Source of the DNA: Gordoniibacillus chartarius
GTDB taxonomy: Bacteria > Bacillota > Bacilli > Paenibacillales > NBRC-103111
Direction: 5' to 3'
NCBI RefSeq assembly: GCF_042432825.1
Contig: NZ_JBHLWN010000062.1
Location: forward strand, 1 to 43,504
DNA: 43,504 nucleotides
A model generated the notes under the pieces. It made no database searches, was not told the origin of the DNA, and saw only the letters and a list, made by a program, of their open reading frames with translations. A program made the translations under genes and the position numbers. Shown here in pieces: positions 16,115-24,107 of this stretch; position 1 is the stretch's first letter; each line of letters begins with the position of its first letter.

Positions 16115-16136
16115 CTCTTCAACTCAAACCAAAATA

Positions 16137-16373
16137 TTATTTATTAAACGGAGCGTCAGCAACTTTGATCGAGTCTGTCGGGCAGCCGTCTTGTGCGTCC
16201 TGCAGATCGTCGTAAAGGTCCTCAGGAATTTCGGTAACGCCCTTGTTGCTGTCGCCGTCGAAGATTACTTCAGCAAGACCTTCATCGTCGTAATCGTAAA
16301 TGTCAGGAGCCGTAGCGCCGCAAGCGCCGCAGGCGATGCAAGTTTCTTTGTCAACCCAAGTATACTTAGCCAT
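16137..16373 (-). CDS. fer: 4Fe-4S ferredoxin, Bacillus type
   Basis: This is a small electron carrier. ATG 16373 has GAGGAGG ten bases upstream; the upstream codons in the same frame are not supported. The 78-residue product begins MAKYTWVDKETCIACGACG, with three cluster cysteines at 12, 15 and 18, and DGCPTDSIKVADAPF near the end with the fourth. This is a single-cluster ferredoxin very close to Bacillus subtilis Fer. It is strongly acidic. It is a monocistronic gene with its own promoter and terminator, lying between dinB and the cyclase operon. Known partners of Fer in Bacillales are P450s and desaturases; none is seen here. Confidence 0.94.
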   Translation of the reverse strand: MAKYTWVDKETCIACGACGATAPDIYDYDDEGLAEVIFDGDSNKGVTEIPEDLYDDLQDAQDGCPTDSIKVADAPFNK

Positions 16374-16410
16374 GTTCTTAGAATTCCTCCTCTGAATATC
16401 CTCATTCGTA

Positions 16411-16439
16411 ACTATAATATAAAAAAGAAGAAACTTCAA
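16411..16439 (-). promoter_or_regulatory. sigma-A promoter of fer
   Basis: On the minus strand TTGAAG (16439-16434), a 17-base pyrimidine-rich spacer and TATAGT (16416-16411) precede the ferredoxin ATG by about 38 bases. A 13-base palindrome GAGAATGGTTCTC (16454-16466) lies just upstream. Confidence 0.6.
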
Positions 16440-16502
16440 TGATTTAGACAAGCGAGAATGGTTCTCAATCCCGCGCCGTTACTGGGTTTGCAGGCTTTCA
16501 GC

Positions 16503-17801
16503 CTACTCTTCGTCCCGATCCAATCGCCGCCGTTTCATATAGTCCATTTGAAGCGAAGTACCCCGTTCTCTGTGGTTGCGAATCATCGCCGACGGATCGT
16601 CGCTCATCATGCCCGCCGTCAAAATGGCGCTTTCCCCGAACTTATCCCGGATACGGTCCATCGCTTCATTCAGACGCTCTTTTTTCGGTTCCTGCTCGAA
16701 AGTGAATAGATCGAGCTGCAGAGCCGCTTCCTTCTTCGGCTGCAAATTTTGCAGTGTAACTCCAAGCAGCCTGACCGGCTTGCCTTCCGGCCAATGGGTA
16801 TCGAACAGCCGGCACGCTTCCCGGTAAATGTCATCGTGGCTCTCTGTCGGCTTATTGAGCGTGATCGACCTCGTGTACGTTTTCATCGACGGCTCGCGGA
16901 TCGTAATTTGGACCGTCGATGCCAGCAAGCTTTGCCTGCGCAGACGCCGCGCCACTTGATCGGACAAATTCAGGAACACGCGCCGGATATCGCCCCCGTC
17001 AGTATAGTCCCGCGGCAGTGTTGTCGTATGGCCGATAGACTTGCTCTGCTCCCGCTCCGGATTCACGGGACTATCGTCGAGACCGTTCGCCGCCCGCTTC
17101 AACCAAGCGCCGTATACGCCGAATCGTTCCGTCAGCAGCCGTTCATCGGCCTTTGCCAGCTGCCCGAGGGTATAAATTTGCAGCCGCTCGAGCTTCTCCG
17201 CCGTTTTCTTGCCGATTCCGTACATCGTGGCGCACGGCTTGTCCCATAACACGGACGGCACGTCCCGTAGGCGCAGCACATTAATCGCATTTGGCTTGCG
17301 CAGGTCCGAGGCTACCTTGGCCAGCAGTTTATTCGGCGCTACACCGATCGAGCACGGCAAACCGAGCTCCGTCATAATTCTATCCTGGATCGACTTGGCA
17401 ATCTCGAGCGGCGATCCGAATTGCTTGCTGCCGGTAATATCCACATAACATTCATCGATGGATACCCCTTCGACGAGTGGAGAGTACTGATAGCAAATTT
17501 TCATAAAACTGACGGAAAATTGCCGGTACAGATCAAAGTTCGGCCGAATCAGCTGCAGCTCCGGGCAAAGCCGCAGCGCCTCCCGCACCTGCATTCCCGT
17601 CTTCACGCCGCGGTCCCGTGCCGCATATGAAGACGTTACGATAATGCCGTGCCGTAATTCCACGCTACCCGCTACGGCGATCGGCTTGCCTTTATACGCT
17701 TCCGGTTCGACGACCTCGTGCACCGAGCAGTAAAATGCGTTCATATCGATATGAAGGATCACTCGCCCGTTCTTAGGGTAGTACTCGCTCCCGGTTTTCA
17801 T
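16503..17801 (-). CDS. dinB: DNA polymerase IV (Y-family translesion polymerase)
   Basis: This is an error-prone polymerase that bypasses DNA lesions. From ATG 17801 the product has about 432 residues. The longest open frame reaches 17930 and would overlap the start of the divergent cimA gene, so a shorter start is needed; the ribosome site for 17801 is mediocre, and ATG 17834 is an alternative. Catalytic blocks are VILHIDMNAFYCSVHE (first Asp of the active site), ELRHGIIVTSSYAARDRGVKTGM and VSIDECYVDIT with the Asp-Glu pair. The thumb has GIGKKTAEKLERLQIYTLGQLA. The little-finger domain begins near SKSIGHTTTLPRDY. A C-terminal QLDLF motif (ALQLDLFTFEQ) is the canonical beta-clamp-binding peptide. 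A further tail of about 60 basic residues ends MKRRRLDRDEE. Confidence 0.9.
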   Translation of the reverse strand: MKTGSEYYPKNGRVILHIDMNAFYCSVHEVVEPEAYKGKPIAVAGSVELRHGIIVTSSYAARDRGVKTGMQVREALRLCPELQLIRPNFDLYRQFSVSFMKICYQYSPLVEGVSIDECYVDITGSKQFGSPLEIAKSIQDRIMTELGLPCSIGVAPNKLLAKVASDLRKPNAINVLRLRDVPSVLWDKPCATMYGIGKKTAEKLERLQIYTLGQLAKADERLLTERFGVYGAWLKRAANGLDDSPVNPEREQSKSIGHTTTLPRDYTDGGDIRRVFLNLSDQVARRLRRQSLLASTVQITIREPSMKTYTRSITLNKPTESHDDIYREACRLFDTHWPEGKPVRLLGVTLQNLQPKKEAALQLDLFTFEQEPKKERLNEAMDRIRDKFGESAILTAGMMSDDPSAMIRNHRERGTSLQMDYMKRRRLDRDEE

Positions 17802-17861
17802 ACCCCCAGCTTCACAACCTCCCGCCTTCCGCATGCCCAAAGCACTTTCAGCATAAAGGAC

Positions 17862-17890
17862 GTCACAAGCGGGGTCAAGTATGGTATAAT
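17862..17890 (+). promoter_or_regulatory. sigma-A promoter of cimA
   Basis: GTCACA (17862-17867), a 17-base spacer and a perfect TATAAT (17885-17890) lie 33 bases before the cimA ATG. The leader is too short for a T-box or attenuator. Confidence 0.7.
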
Positions 17891-17923
17891 CGGTAAATAT
17901 AAGATCGAAGGGGAGGCCCTTAC

Positions 17924-19540
17924 ATGGCACAAATCGTCAAAATTTTTGATACGACGCTGCGCGACGGAACGCAGGGCGAGGGCGTCAGCTTATCGGTCGA
18001 AGACAAGCTGAAGATCGCCCAGAAGCTCGATGTCCTAGGCGTTCATTATATTGAAGGCGGCTGGCCCGGCAGCAACGGGAAGGACATAGAGTTTTTTCAC
18101 AGAGTGAAGGAACTCAATCTGACGCACGCCAAAGTGACCGCTTTCGGTTCGACGCGCCGCAAAGAAACGAAAGCGCAGGACGATCCTAATTTGAATAGAA
18201 TTTTGGAGTCCGGCGTCGAGGTCGCTACAATTTTCGGCAAATCGTGGGATTTTCACGTACACAAGGCGATCCAAACGACACTCGAAGAAAATTTGGCGAT
18301 GATTTACGATTCCGTCAAATTTCTGAAGGATAACGGTTTGGAAGTCATTTATGACGCAGAGCATTTCTTCGACGGGTTTAAAAACAATCAGGAATACGCG
18401 CTGCAAACGATCAAGCATGCCGAAGCTGCGGGCGCGGATTGGATCGTCCTTTGCGACACGAATGGCGGCTCGTTACCGGATGAAGTCGCCGAGATCGTCG
18501 CCAAAGCGGGGCAGGCGGTTTCCGTACCGATCGGCATTCACGCCCACAACGACTGCGAGCTCGCGGTAGCCAACTCGCTTGCAGCCGTAAACGCGGGTGC
18601 GCGTCAAGTGCAGGGTACGATCAACGGCTATGGCGAGCGCTGCGGCAACGCCAACCTTTGCTCCGTTATTCCGAATTTGCAGCTGAAGCTCGGCTACTCC
18701 TGCATTTCGGACGAACAGCTCTGTACATTAACTCAAGTGGCACGTTACGTCAGCGAAGTGGCCAACATGCATATGCCGGTTGGGCAGCCCTACGTCGGCA
18801 ATGCCGCATTCGCCCATAAAGGAGGCATCCACGTATCGGCGATCCTCCGTCACGCGAAGACGTACGAGCACATTACGCCTGAGCTTGTCGGCAACAAGCA
18901 GCGCGTCCTCGTATCGGAGCTTGCGGGTCAAAGCAATCTGATCGTCAAAGCCCAAGAGCTGCAGTTGAATTTCGACAAGGACAATCCGAAGGTGAAATCG
19001 GTCATCGAAAAGGTCAAGGAGCTCGAGCATCAGGGTTATCAATTCGAAGGCGCAGACGCTTCTCTGGAGCTGCTGCTTCGCGAAGCGATCGAAGGCCTGG
19101 AAGAAGTGTTTACGCTCGAATCGTTCAAGATTATCGTGGAGAAGTCGGCAGGCCGAGGCGTTGTCACCGAAGCGATCGTCAAAGTGAACGTACACGGCGA
19201 GACGATGCTTACCGCGGCGGAGGGCAACGGACCTGTCAACGCGCTTGATCTGGCCCTGCGCAAAGCACTCATCCCGCATTATCCGGATATTCAGAAGATT
19301 CATCTTACGGATTACAAGGTACGCGTCTTCGACGAGAAGGATACGACCGCGGCCAAAGTCCGAGTCTTGATCGAAACGGCGGATGCCGACAACTCCTGGA
19401 ACACGGTAGGAGTATCCGAGAACATTATCGAAGCAAGCTGGAACGCTCTTGCCGACTCGATCCGCTACGCGTTGATCGGCAAAACCCGCGTCGAGCATAA
19501 GCAGCCTGAGCCGCAGCGGCTCGGCGTAATCAATCATTAA
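17924..19540 (+). CDS. cimA: citramalate synthase (CimA family)
   Basis: CimA condenses pyruvate and acetyl-CoA to (R)-citramalate, feeding 2-oxobutyrate and isoleucine synthesis independently of threonine. The 538-residue protein starts VKIFDTTLRDGTQGEGVSLS, the acyltransferase barrel signature, and includes YIEGGWPGSNGKD, WIVLCDTNGGSLPDEV and the metal-binding GIHAHNDCELAVANSL. ATINGYGERCGNANL-type sequence (as GTINGYGERCGNANL) follows. The C-terminal regulatory LeuA dimer domain covers about 390-530. Length and the YxEGGWPGSNPKD-type motif match the CimA subgroup rather than 2-isopropylmalate synthase. ATG 17924 has GGGGAGG upstream. It stands alone between its own promoter and terminator. 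Confidence 0.9.
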   Translation: MAQIVKIFDTTLRDGTQGEGVSLSVEDKLKIAQKLDVLGVHYIEGGWPGSNGKDIEFFHRVKELNLTHAKVTAFGSTRRKETKAQDDPNLNRILESGVEVATIFGKSWDFHVHKAIQTTLEENLAMIYDSVKFLKDNGLEVIYDAEHFFDGFKNNQEYALQTIKHAEAAGADWIVLCDTNGGSLPDEVAEIVAKAGQAVSVPIGIHAHNDCELAVANSLAAVNAGARQVQGTINGYGERCGNANLCSVIPNLQLKLGYSCISDEQLCTLTQVARYVSEVANMHMPVGQPYVGNAAFAHKGGIHVSAILRHAKTYEHITPELVGNKQRVLVSELAGQSNLIVKAQELQLNFDKDNPKVKSVIEKVKELEHQGYQFEGADASLELLLREAIEGLEEVFTLESFKIIVEKSAGRGVVTEAIVKVNVHGETMLTAAEGNGPVNALDLALRKALIPHYPDIQKIHLTDYKVRVFDEKDTTAAKVRVLIETADADNSWNTVGVSENIIEASWNALADSIRYALIGKTRVEHKQPEPQRLGVINH

Positions 19541-19566
19541 TCGTATAGCATTCGGTCGTGAAGCAC

Positions 19567-19622
19567 ACGCCGCCCTAGATTAGGCTTATTCAGGCCTGGT
19601 CGGGGGCGGCGTTTTATTTTAT
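19567..19622 (+). terminator. intrinsic terminator of cimA
   Basis: The arms ACGCCGCCC (19567-19575) and GGGCGGCGT (19604-19612) enclose a loop with a smaller AGGC/GCCT stem and are followed by TTTTATTTTAT. Confidence 0.85.
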
Positions 19623-19637
19623 AAGGAGATAAGGACG

Positions 19638-19802
19638 ATGGATTTTGAAACCTGTTATGCACAATGGATACAGAAGCACGCTGCGATCCGACAAGGGGAA
19701 GCACGAAGACGCTTTCAGCTCCCCTATACAAAAAAAGCAGCCGTCCCGCATCATCGCGCGCAAACGGCTGCCCTCCCTTTTACATTTTCGCCAATTCTTT
19801 AA
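19638..19802 (+). pseudogene. probable 5' remnant of a truncated gene (endonuclease-like N terminus)
   Basis: ATG 19638 follows AAGGAGATAAGGACG and opens a 54-codon frame. The first 27 residues (MDFETCYAQWIQKHAAIRQG, then EARRRFQ) look like a real helical N terminus. They resemble the start of a Paenibacillus family of nuclease-like proteins beginning MDFxxxYxxWIxxHxxxRxGERxRRL. The rest (LPYTKKAAVPHHRA...) is the translated terminator of the opposite gene and has no protein character. The likeliest reading is a gene whose 3' part was deleted up to the terminator of the thioredoxin-like gene. The family match is from memory and uncertain. Confidence 0.4.
19729..19771 (-). terminator. intrinsic terminator of the thioredoxin-like gene
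   Basis: In the minus direction GCAGCCGT (19771-19764) pairs with ACGGCTGC (19744-19737) and is followed by seven or eight Ts. It lies eight bases after the thiol-disulfide oxidoreductase stop. Confidence 0.85.
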
Positions 19803-20316
19803 GCTTCTTCTCCCACTCCGCATACGTCAACACGTTGACGACTTCCCTCACATTTCCTTGCCGGTCGATCAAATAGCTCGTCGGAATAAAGACGAACTTA
19901 TATAGCTCGGCCGTCCCCCCGCTTTTATCGAGCAGAATCGGAAATTTAAGCCCGTATTGGTTCACAAACCCGCGAACTTCGTCCAGCTTATCGCTTTGCG
20001 TCAAATTGACGCCATAAAAATCAATTTGGTCCTTATACTGCTCATATAGCTTTTGCAAATCCGGGGCTTCTTCCTTGCACGGAGGACACCAGGTGGCCCA
20101 AAAATTGACGACGACCGGCTTCTCGCGCTGGCCCCCAACCCGATACCTTCCCCCGTCAAGACCTTCAAGCTCGAACGCCGGGGCTGCATAATTCGCTTTA
20201 ACCGATCCTTCCTTGGCGACAGCGGGCTCTTTCTTCGCTCCGGCGACGCTCTGGTATACCGCCAAGCCGATTAGGGCGAGCAAGACGACCAGAACGATGG
20301 CATTCCTACTTTTCAT
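19780..20316 (-). CDS. membrane-anchored thiol-disulfide oxidoreductase, TlpA/ResA family
   Basis: ATG 20316 has AGGAGTGAGGA five bases upstream, which argues against the longer frame to 20388. The 178-residue product has an uncleaved signal anchor (MKSRNAIVLVVLLALIGLAVY) followed by an extracytoplasmic thioredoxin fold: YAAPAFELEGLDGGRYRV, KPVVVNFWATWCPPCKEEAPDLQKLY with the redox pair WCPPC, FYGVNLTQSD, and FIPTSYLIDRQGNV with the conserved cis-Pro. ResA-type proteins reduce apocytochrome c or spore-coat targets. The ResA CEPC motif is replaced by CPPC, and there are no cytochrome maturation genes nearby, so the substrate is open. Confidence 0.88.
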   Translation of the reverse strand: MKSRNAIVLVVLLALIGLAVYQSVAGAKKEPAVAKEGSVKANYAAPAFELEGLDGGRYRVGGQREKPVVVNFWATWCPPCKEEAPDLQKLYEQYKDQIDFYGVNLTQSDKLDEVRGFVNQYGLKFPILLDKSGGTAELYKFVFIPTSYLIDRQGNVREVVNVLTYAEWEKKLKELAKM

Positions 20317-20451
20317 TGCTGTCCTCACTCCTTCCCTCCATATTATCTCCAAACCGCGCAAAATTCCAACATCTGAGCCAAACGTCACAAGAATGTGCGA
20401 TTCCTGCTTCGGACAAAGTAGTAAAAGAATAATGCCCGAAGGAGATGCGTT

Positions 20452-21780
20452 ATGGAAAAGGCCAAAACGAGAAAACTAAACATCACGTTTGAGAGTGAAA
20501 TTTCCAGCACGCAAGACCATGACGTTCACGAGCCGCACCAGAAAAAGTCCGCAAAAGGAGGCGGCGGGAAAAGCAGTGTAGGGCAAACCGGCTTTTGGAT
20601 CTATTTTGCCATTGCCTCTGTGCCGCTTGTTCTCGTTCTGGGCAACTCCATGCTTGTACCGATTTTGCCGGAAATGAAAGATCAGCTCGGTATTTCACGT
20701 TTCCAGAGCTCGCTGGTCATTACACTCTTCTCCTTGACAGCCGGCTTCCTCATTCCGGTGGCAGGCTTTCTCTCCGACCGGTTCTCCAGGAAAGCCGTCA
20801 TGATACCCGCGCTCATTATTTACGGCGCTGCCGGTGTCCTTGCCGGTTTCGGAGCGATCTGGCATTCGTATACGATCATCATTATAAGCAGAGCGATCCA
20901 AGGGATCGGAGCGGCAGGCACCTCTTCGATTGCGATGGCGCTTGTGGGCGATTTATACAACGGCGGAACGGAGAGTAAAGTGCTGGGCATCACGGAAGCG
21001 GCTAACGGCTTCGGTAAAGTCATCAGCCCGATTCTCGGCTCGGCGTTTGCTCTGCTCGTTTGGTTTGCGCCATTTTTCGCCTTTCCGTTATTTTGCCTGA
21101 TTTCTCTCTTGTGTGTCATGTTCATTATCAAAGAACCGAAGAAAACGAAGGAACCGCCGAGCCTTGGCAAATACATGCATCAAATTGGCGCAATTCTCAA
21201 AGCCAAGGGCCGCTGGCTAATCCCGGCCTTTATCGCAGGTTCGCTGGCACTGTTCAACCTGTTCGGCGTATTGTTCTACTTGTCCGATACATTGGAAGAG
21301 GCCCCTTACAAGATCGACGGTATTATCAAAGGTCTTGTTCTGGCGATTCCTTTGCTGGCTATGGTCATCACCTCTTATACGACAGGGGCGCTAATCAAGA
21401 AGAACGGCACGCTGATGCGCTGGCTCATCAACATCGGCTTCGTGCTGCTGAGCGTCACGCTCGGATGCTGTATCTTTTTCCATGACAACATGTATTTGTT
21501 TATCGGGCTGCTTACCGTCGGAGCAGTGGGTACGGGTTTGATTTTACCATGTCTCAATACGATGATCACCGGCTCCGTGGAGAAGGAACAGCGCGGCATG
21601 ATTACGTCGATCTACAATAGCTTGCGCTATATCGGCGTGGCGTTCGGCCCGCCGCTGTTCGGATATCTGATGAAAATATCGAACGAGATGGTGTTTATCG
21701 TCGTCACTTCCCTCGCCGTTATAGCGCTGGCGATGGTGTTTTTCCTGATCAGGCCGTCCGGAAAGCTGGAATCCGCTTAA
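20452..21780 (+). CDS. MFS transporter, probable drug exporter
   Basis: A 442-residue membrane protein from ATG 20452 behind GAAGGAGATG. The first 45 residues are hydrophilic and Lys/Gly-rich (HQKKSAKGGGGKSS). Twelve predicted membrane segments follow, with the MFS signatures GFLSDRFSRKAVMIPALIIYGAAG between helices 2 and 3, RAIQGIGAAGTSSIAMALVGDLYNG in helices 4-5 and GKVISPILGSAF. This order matches the multidrug/tetracycline exporter branch (like YkuC/YvmA). The motif C-like GxxxxPxxG in helix 5 supports drug:proton antiport. The substrate cannot be read from sequence. The gene is divergent from the thioredoxin-like gene. Confidence 0.85.
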   Translation: MEKAKTRKLNITFESEISSTQDHDVHEPHQKKSAKGGGGKSSVGQTGFWIYFAIASVPLVLVLGNSMLVPILPEMKDQLGISRFQSSLVITLFSLTAGFLIPVAGFLSDRFSRKAVMIPALIIYGAAGVLAGFGAIWHSYTIIIISRAIQGIGAAGTSSIAMALVGDLYNGGTESKVLGITEAANGFGKVISPILGSAFALLVWFAPFFAFPLFCLISLLCVMFIIKEPKKTKEPPSLGKYMHQIGAILKAKGRWLIPAFIAGSLALFNLFGVLFYLSDTLEEAPYKIDGIIKGLVLAIPLLAMVITSYTTGALIKKNGTLMRWLINIGFVLLSVTLGCCIFFHDNMYLFIGLLTVGAVGTGLILPCLNTMITGSVEKEQRGMITSIYNSLRYIGVAFGPPLFGYLMKISNEMVFIVVTSLAVIALAMVFFLIRPSGKLESA

Positions 21781-21825
21781 TGCTTCTACTATAATTAGAG
21801 GCAATAACAGGAGGTGCCGGCAGCG

Positions 21826-22275
21826 ATGGAGATCCGATGCAGCGAATCGCTTCTAAACAGCTTGTACGAATATTGCCGTAGCTGTTATCCCCAGGAAGCC
21901 TGCGGGTTCGTCATCGGTGACAAGCTGTCCGGCGGCACCACCCTGACCGTGCGGCGCTTCGCCCCTATCGGCAATAGCAGTCCGTTTCCGAACGACCGAT
22001 TCGACATGAACCCCGCCGAGCTCGCCGCATTGCTGGTTCATACACCGCAAGAGCGGCTGCTTGGCATTTATCATAGTCATCCGCATGCGCCTCCAATACC
22101 CTCAGAGCTCGATTTGCAAACGGCCTGGCACACCTTGCCGACGTACTGGATCGTCTCGCTGTGCGGCCCGGAGCGGCCGGAAACAGCGATATACCGCTGG
22201 CTCCCGGACGATGACAAACAAAAAAGACTCCACCGCATCAGGGGAAGCCTTATCGTTACGAATGGTGATGACTAA
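21826..22275 (+). CDS. M67 family (JAMM/MPN+) metallopeptidase
   Basis: A 149-residue cytoplasmic protein from ATG 21826, ten bases after AGGAGG; a GTG four codons earlier overlaps that site. It contains the full JAMM zinc site: Glu 24 in YPQEACGFVIG, and HSHPHAPPIPSELD (83-96) with His 83, His 85, Ser 93 and Asp 96. Bacterial M67 proteins act as deubiquitinase-like peptidases on small sulfur-carrier or ubiquitin-like proteins, releasing a C-terminal diglycine; no such partner is encoded next to it. It follows the MFS gene by 45 bases and overlaps the 3' end of the convergent exonuclease gene by 20 bases. Confidence 0.88.
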   Translation: MEIRCSESLLNSLYEYCRSCYPQEACGFVIGDKLSGGTTLTVRRFAPIGNSSPFPNDRFDMNPAELAALLVHTPQERLLGIYHSHPHAPPIPSELDLQTAWHTLPTYWIVSLCGPERPETAIYRWLPDDDKQKRLHRIRGSLIVTNGDD

Positions 22276-22993
22276 GAACTGCGTACAAATCAGCTAGCGT
22301 ATCGATACCCCGGGATTGAATTTCTTGCATGAGCTTGGACCACAGCTTCGCGGTCATCAGCGAATCCTCAAGCGCATGATGGCGCAATGTAATTTCGATT
22401 CCGAATTCTTCTAGCAGCGTATCGAGATCATAATAACGCCGCCGCGGCAGCAGCCATTTGGCGATCATCATCGTATCCAGGACGCGGTGATTCAAATGGA
22501 CTCGGGACGTTTTCCACAAGGCGGCGTTCAAAAAATTTTTATCGTGTCCCGTACCGTGCGCGACCAATATTTTTTGCTGCACGAATTCGAAAAATCCTTT
22601 CAGCACCTCCATAAGCTCGGGTGCCTCCCGCGCTTCCTCGTTCGTGATCCCGGTCAGCTCCGTGATATGCTCGGGAATGTTCCGCCTAGGGTTGACCAAG
22701 CTGTAAAATTGCTCTCCCGTCATCTGCCCGCCGGTCATCGCCACACCGCCGAAGGATATGATTTCGTCCCCGTTCGAGTAAGCGAAACCTGTCGTTTCCA
22801 GGTCAAAAATAACGAGCTCCATCGTTCGCAGCGGAATATCGTGCAAAGAATCTTTACGCTGCTCTTTCATCATGTGCCTGATGAAGGCCATTTGCTGTGC
22901 GCTTTGCTGATTGAACACCGAAGTGAGCGCCGGCGTAATACCGCCCATCTTATACAGATGCCACATCCGCCCGGCCGGATGCATGTCCTTCAT
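22256..22993 (-). CDS. DnaQ-like 3'-5' exonuclease (DEDDh)
   Basis: A 245-residue protein. Residues 1-58 are a helical leader. The exonuclease fold starts at MELVIFDLETTGF, with Asp 64 and Glu 66 as ExoI residues. EHITELTGITNEEAREAP and VAHGTGHDKNFLN (ExoII Asp) follow, then HHALEDSLMTAKLWSKLM (ExoIII His and Asp). All five DEDDh residues are present, so nuclease activity is likely; the nearest relatives are proofreading epsilon-like and PolC-exo-like enzymes. The ATG overlaps the stop of the DUF294 gene by four bases, so the two are translationally coupled. In many bacteria a DUF294-type protein and a DnaQ-like exonuclease occur side by side. Confidence 0.88.
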   Translation of the reverse strand: MKDMHPAGRMWHLYKMGGITPALTSVFNQQSAQQMAFIRHMMKEQRKDSLHDIPLRTMELVIFDLETTGFAYSNGDEIISFGGVAMTGGQMTGEQFYSLVNPRRNIPEHITELTGITNEEAREAPELMEVLKGFFEFVQQKILVAHGTGHDKNFLNAALWKTSRVHLNHRVLDTMMIAKWLLPRRRYYDLDTLLEEFGIEITLRHHALEDSLMTAKLWSKLMQEIQSRGIDTLADLYAVLSHHHS

Positions 22994-24063
22994 CGGTCAT
23001 CCCCCTTCACCGCATGCCTTACATATCGCTGCAGCCGCAGCCCGCACCGCAGGCAGCGCTTCAATTCGATGCGCCGTTGTTTGGTGAGCGCCTGAGCCGG
23101 CAGCTTGCCGCGAGTCGTATACATATCGTTTTCCATTTGGAACGGTGTCATCGCCCGAAGCTTCAGCGCCAGCTTGGTCACCGCGCGCCATTCATCCGCC
23201 AGGACCCCGTTCACTGCTCCGATCCGCTCCAGCGCGTCAATTCGTTCCAGTGTCCCCGAATGCGCCACACCGGCTTGAATCGCCAGCAGCCGTATCCCGT
23301 TCACTATCGGAATATAGGCGCCATATTTGATATCGACGCCCCCCGCATCTTCACCGTATCTCTCGGTAATGAGCTGCCCGAACACACCGAGCGAAACTTT
23401 ATGATGAAGCGTGTTGTGCAGCAAAGCACGCAGAACCGGCGGATGCTCCTTTACATAGTCAAGGTGCACCTGCTTCAGCTTATCAGCGAGCGCTTCGTCG
23501 CCATATATGCATCGAAGATCGGAATATATGAGGAAGTAGCGAATATGCTCCCAATTCGGCTCCTCCAGCCAACCCCGAACCATGGATGAATAGTCGCGAT
23601 ACGACTTTCTCCACATCGGATTGCGGGCCAGCACCTCTCCGGAGCAAGGAGGATATCCAAGCACAAACAGCCTTGTGTGAATTTCATGAGCTAGGAGTTC
23701 GAAATACGGTCCGGCCAGCTCCGCCTCTTCCTCACTGCCGGGATCGGCAAAAACGATACCGTTATCCTGATCGCTCCAAAGCGTCTGCTCCCCGCGGCCG
23801 CCGCTGCCGAACAAGAGGAACGCGAACGGAAGTCCCGGCGAAGGCACGCCGCTCGCATCGACTTGACGGACAGCTAGCTCGATCGCACGCCGGATGAGCG
23901 CGTCGTGAAGCCGATTAAGCTCAATATGAAACTTGTCAAAATGATCAAAAAGGAGAGGATCACGGTACACCTCGTGGGCCGAGTCCCGGATCGCACGGAG
24001 GACTTGCACCTCCTCCGCCCTTGCAATGCGCTCCAGAACTTGATCCCCTAAGTGACGTACCAT
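22990..24063 (-). CDS. DUF294 GlnD-like nucleotidyltransferase
   Basis: A 357-residue cytoplasmic protein from ATG 24063 behind GGAGGAG. After a helical N terminus it has FLLFGSGGRGEQTLWSDQDNGIVF (83-105). This holds the nucleotidyltransferase motif GS-x2-R-x-E (86-92) and the metal pair Asp 98 and Asp 100, as in GlnD uridylyltransferase. The rest matches DUF294 plus its C-terminal domain (NPMWRKSYRDYSSMVRGW, HHKVSLGVFGQL, VDIKYGAYIPIVNGIRLLAI). The CBS and cyclic-nucleotide domains found in many relatives are absent. It lies 44 bases after the ammonium transporter and overlaps the exonuclease gene, implying one transcript. A role in modifying a nitrogen-signalling partner is an inference from the GlnD-like site and context. 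Confidence 0.87.
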   Translation of the reverse strand: MVRHLGDQVLERIARAEEVQVLRAIRDSAHEVYRDPLLFDHFDKFHIELNRLHDALIRRAIELAVRQVDASGVPSPGLPFAFLLFGSGGRGEQTLWSDQDNGIVFADPGSEEEAELAGPYFELLAHEIHTRLFVLGYPPCSGEVLARNPMWRKSYRDYSSMVRGWLEEPNWEHIRYFLIYSDLRCIYGDEALADKLKQVHLDYVKEHPPVLRALLHNTLHHKVSLGVFGQLITERYGEDAGGVDIKYGAYIPIVNGIRLLAIQAGVAHSGTLERIDALERIGAVNGVLADEWRAVTKLALKLRAMTPFQMENDMYTTRGKLPAQALTKQRRIELKRCLRCGLRLQRYVRHAVKGDDR

Positions 24064-24107
24064 GATGCATCTCCTCCGCTCGGCTTTATTTATTCGTTAT
24101 ACGCCTA

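Noticed and set aside
17802..17930. N-terminal extension of DNA polymerase IV
   Set aside because: It covers the cimA promoter and overlaps the cimA start; DinB proteins start just before the VILHIDMNAFY motif.
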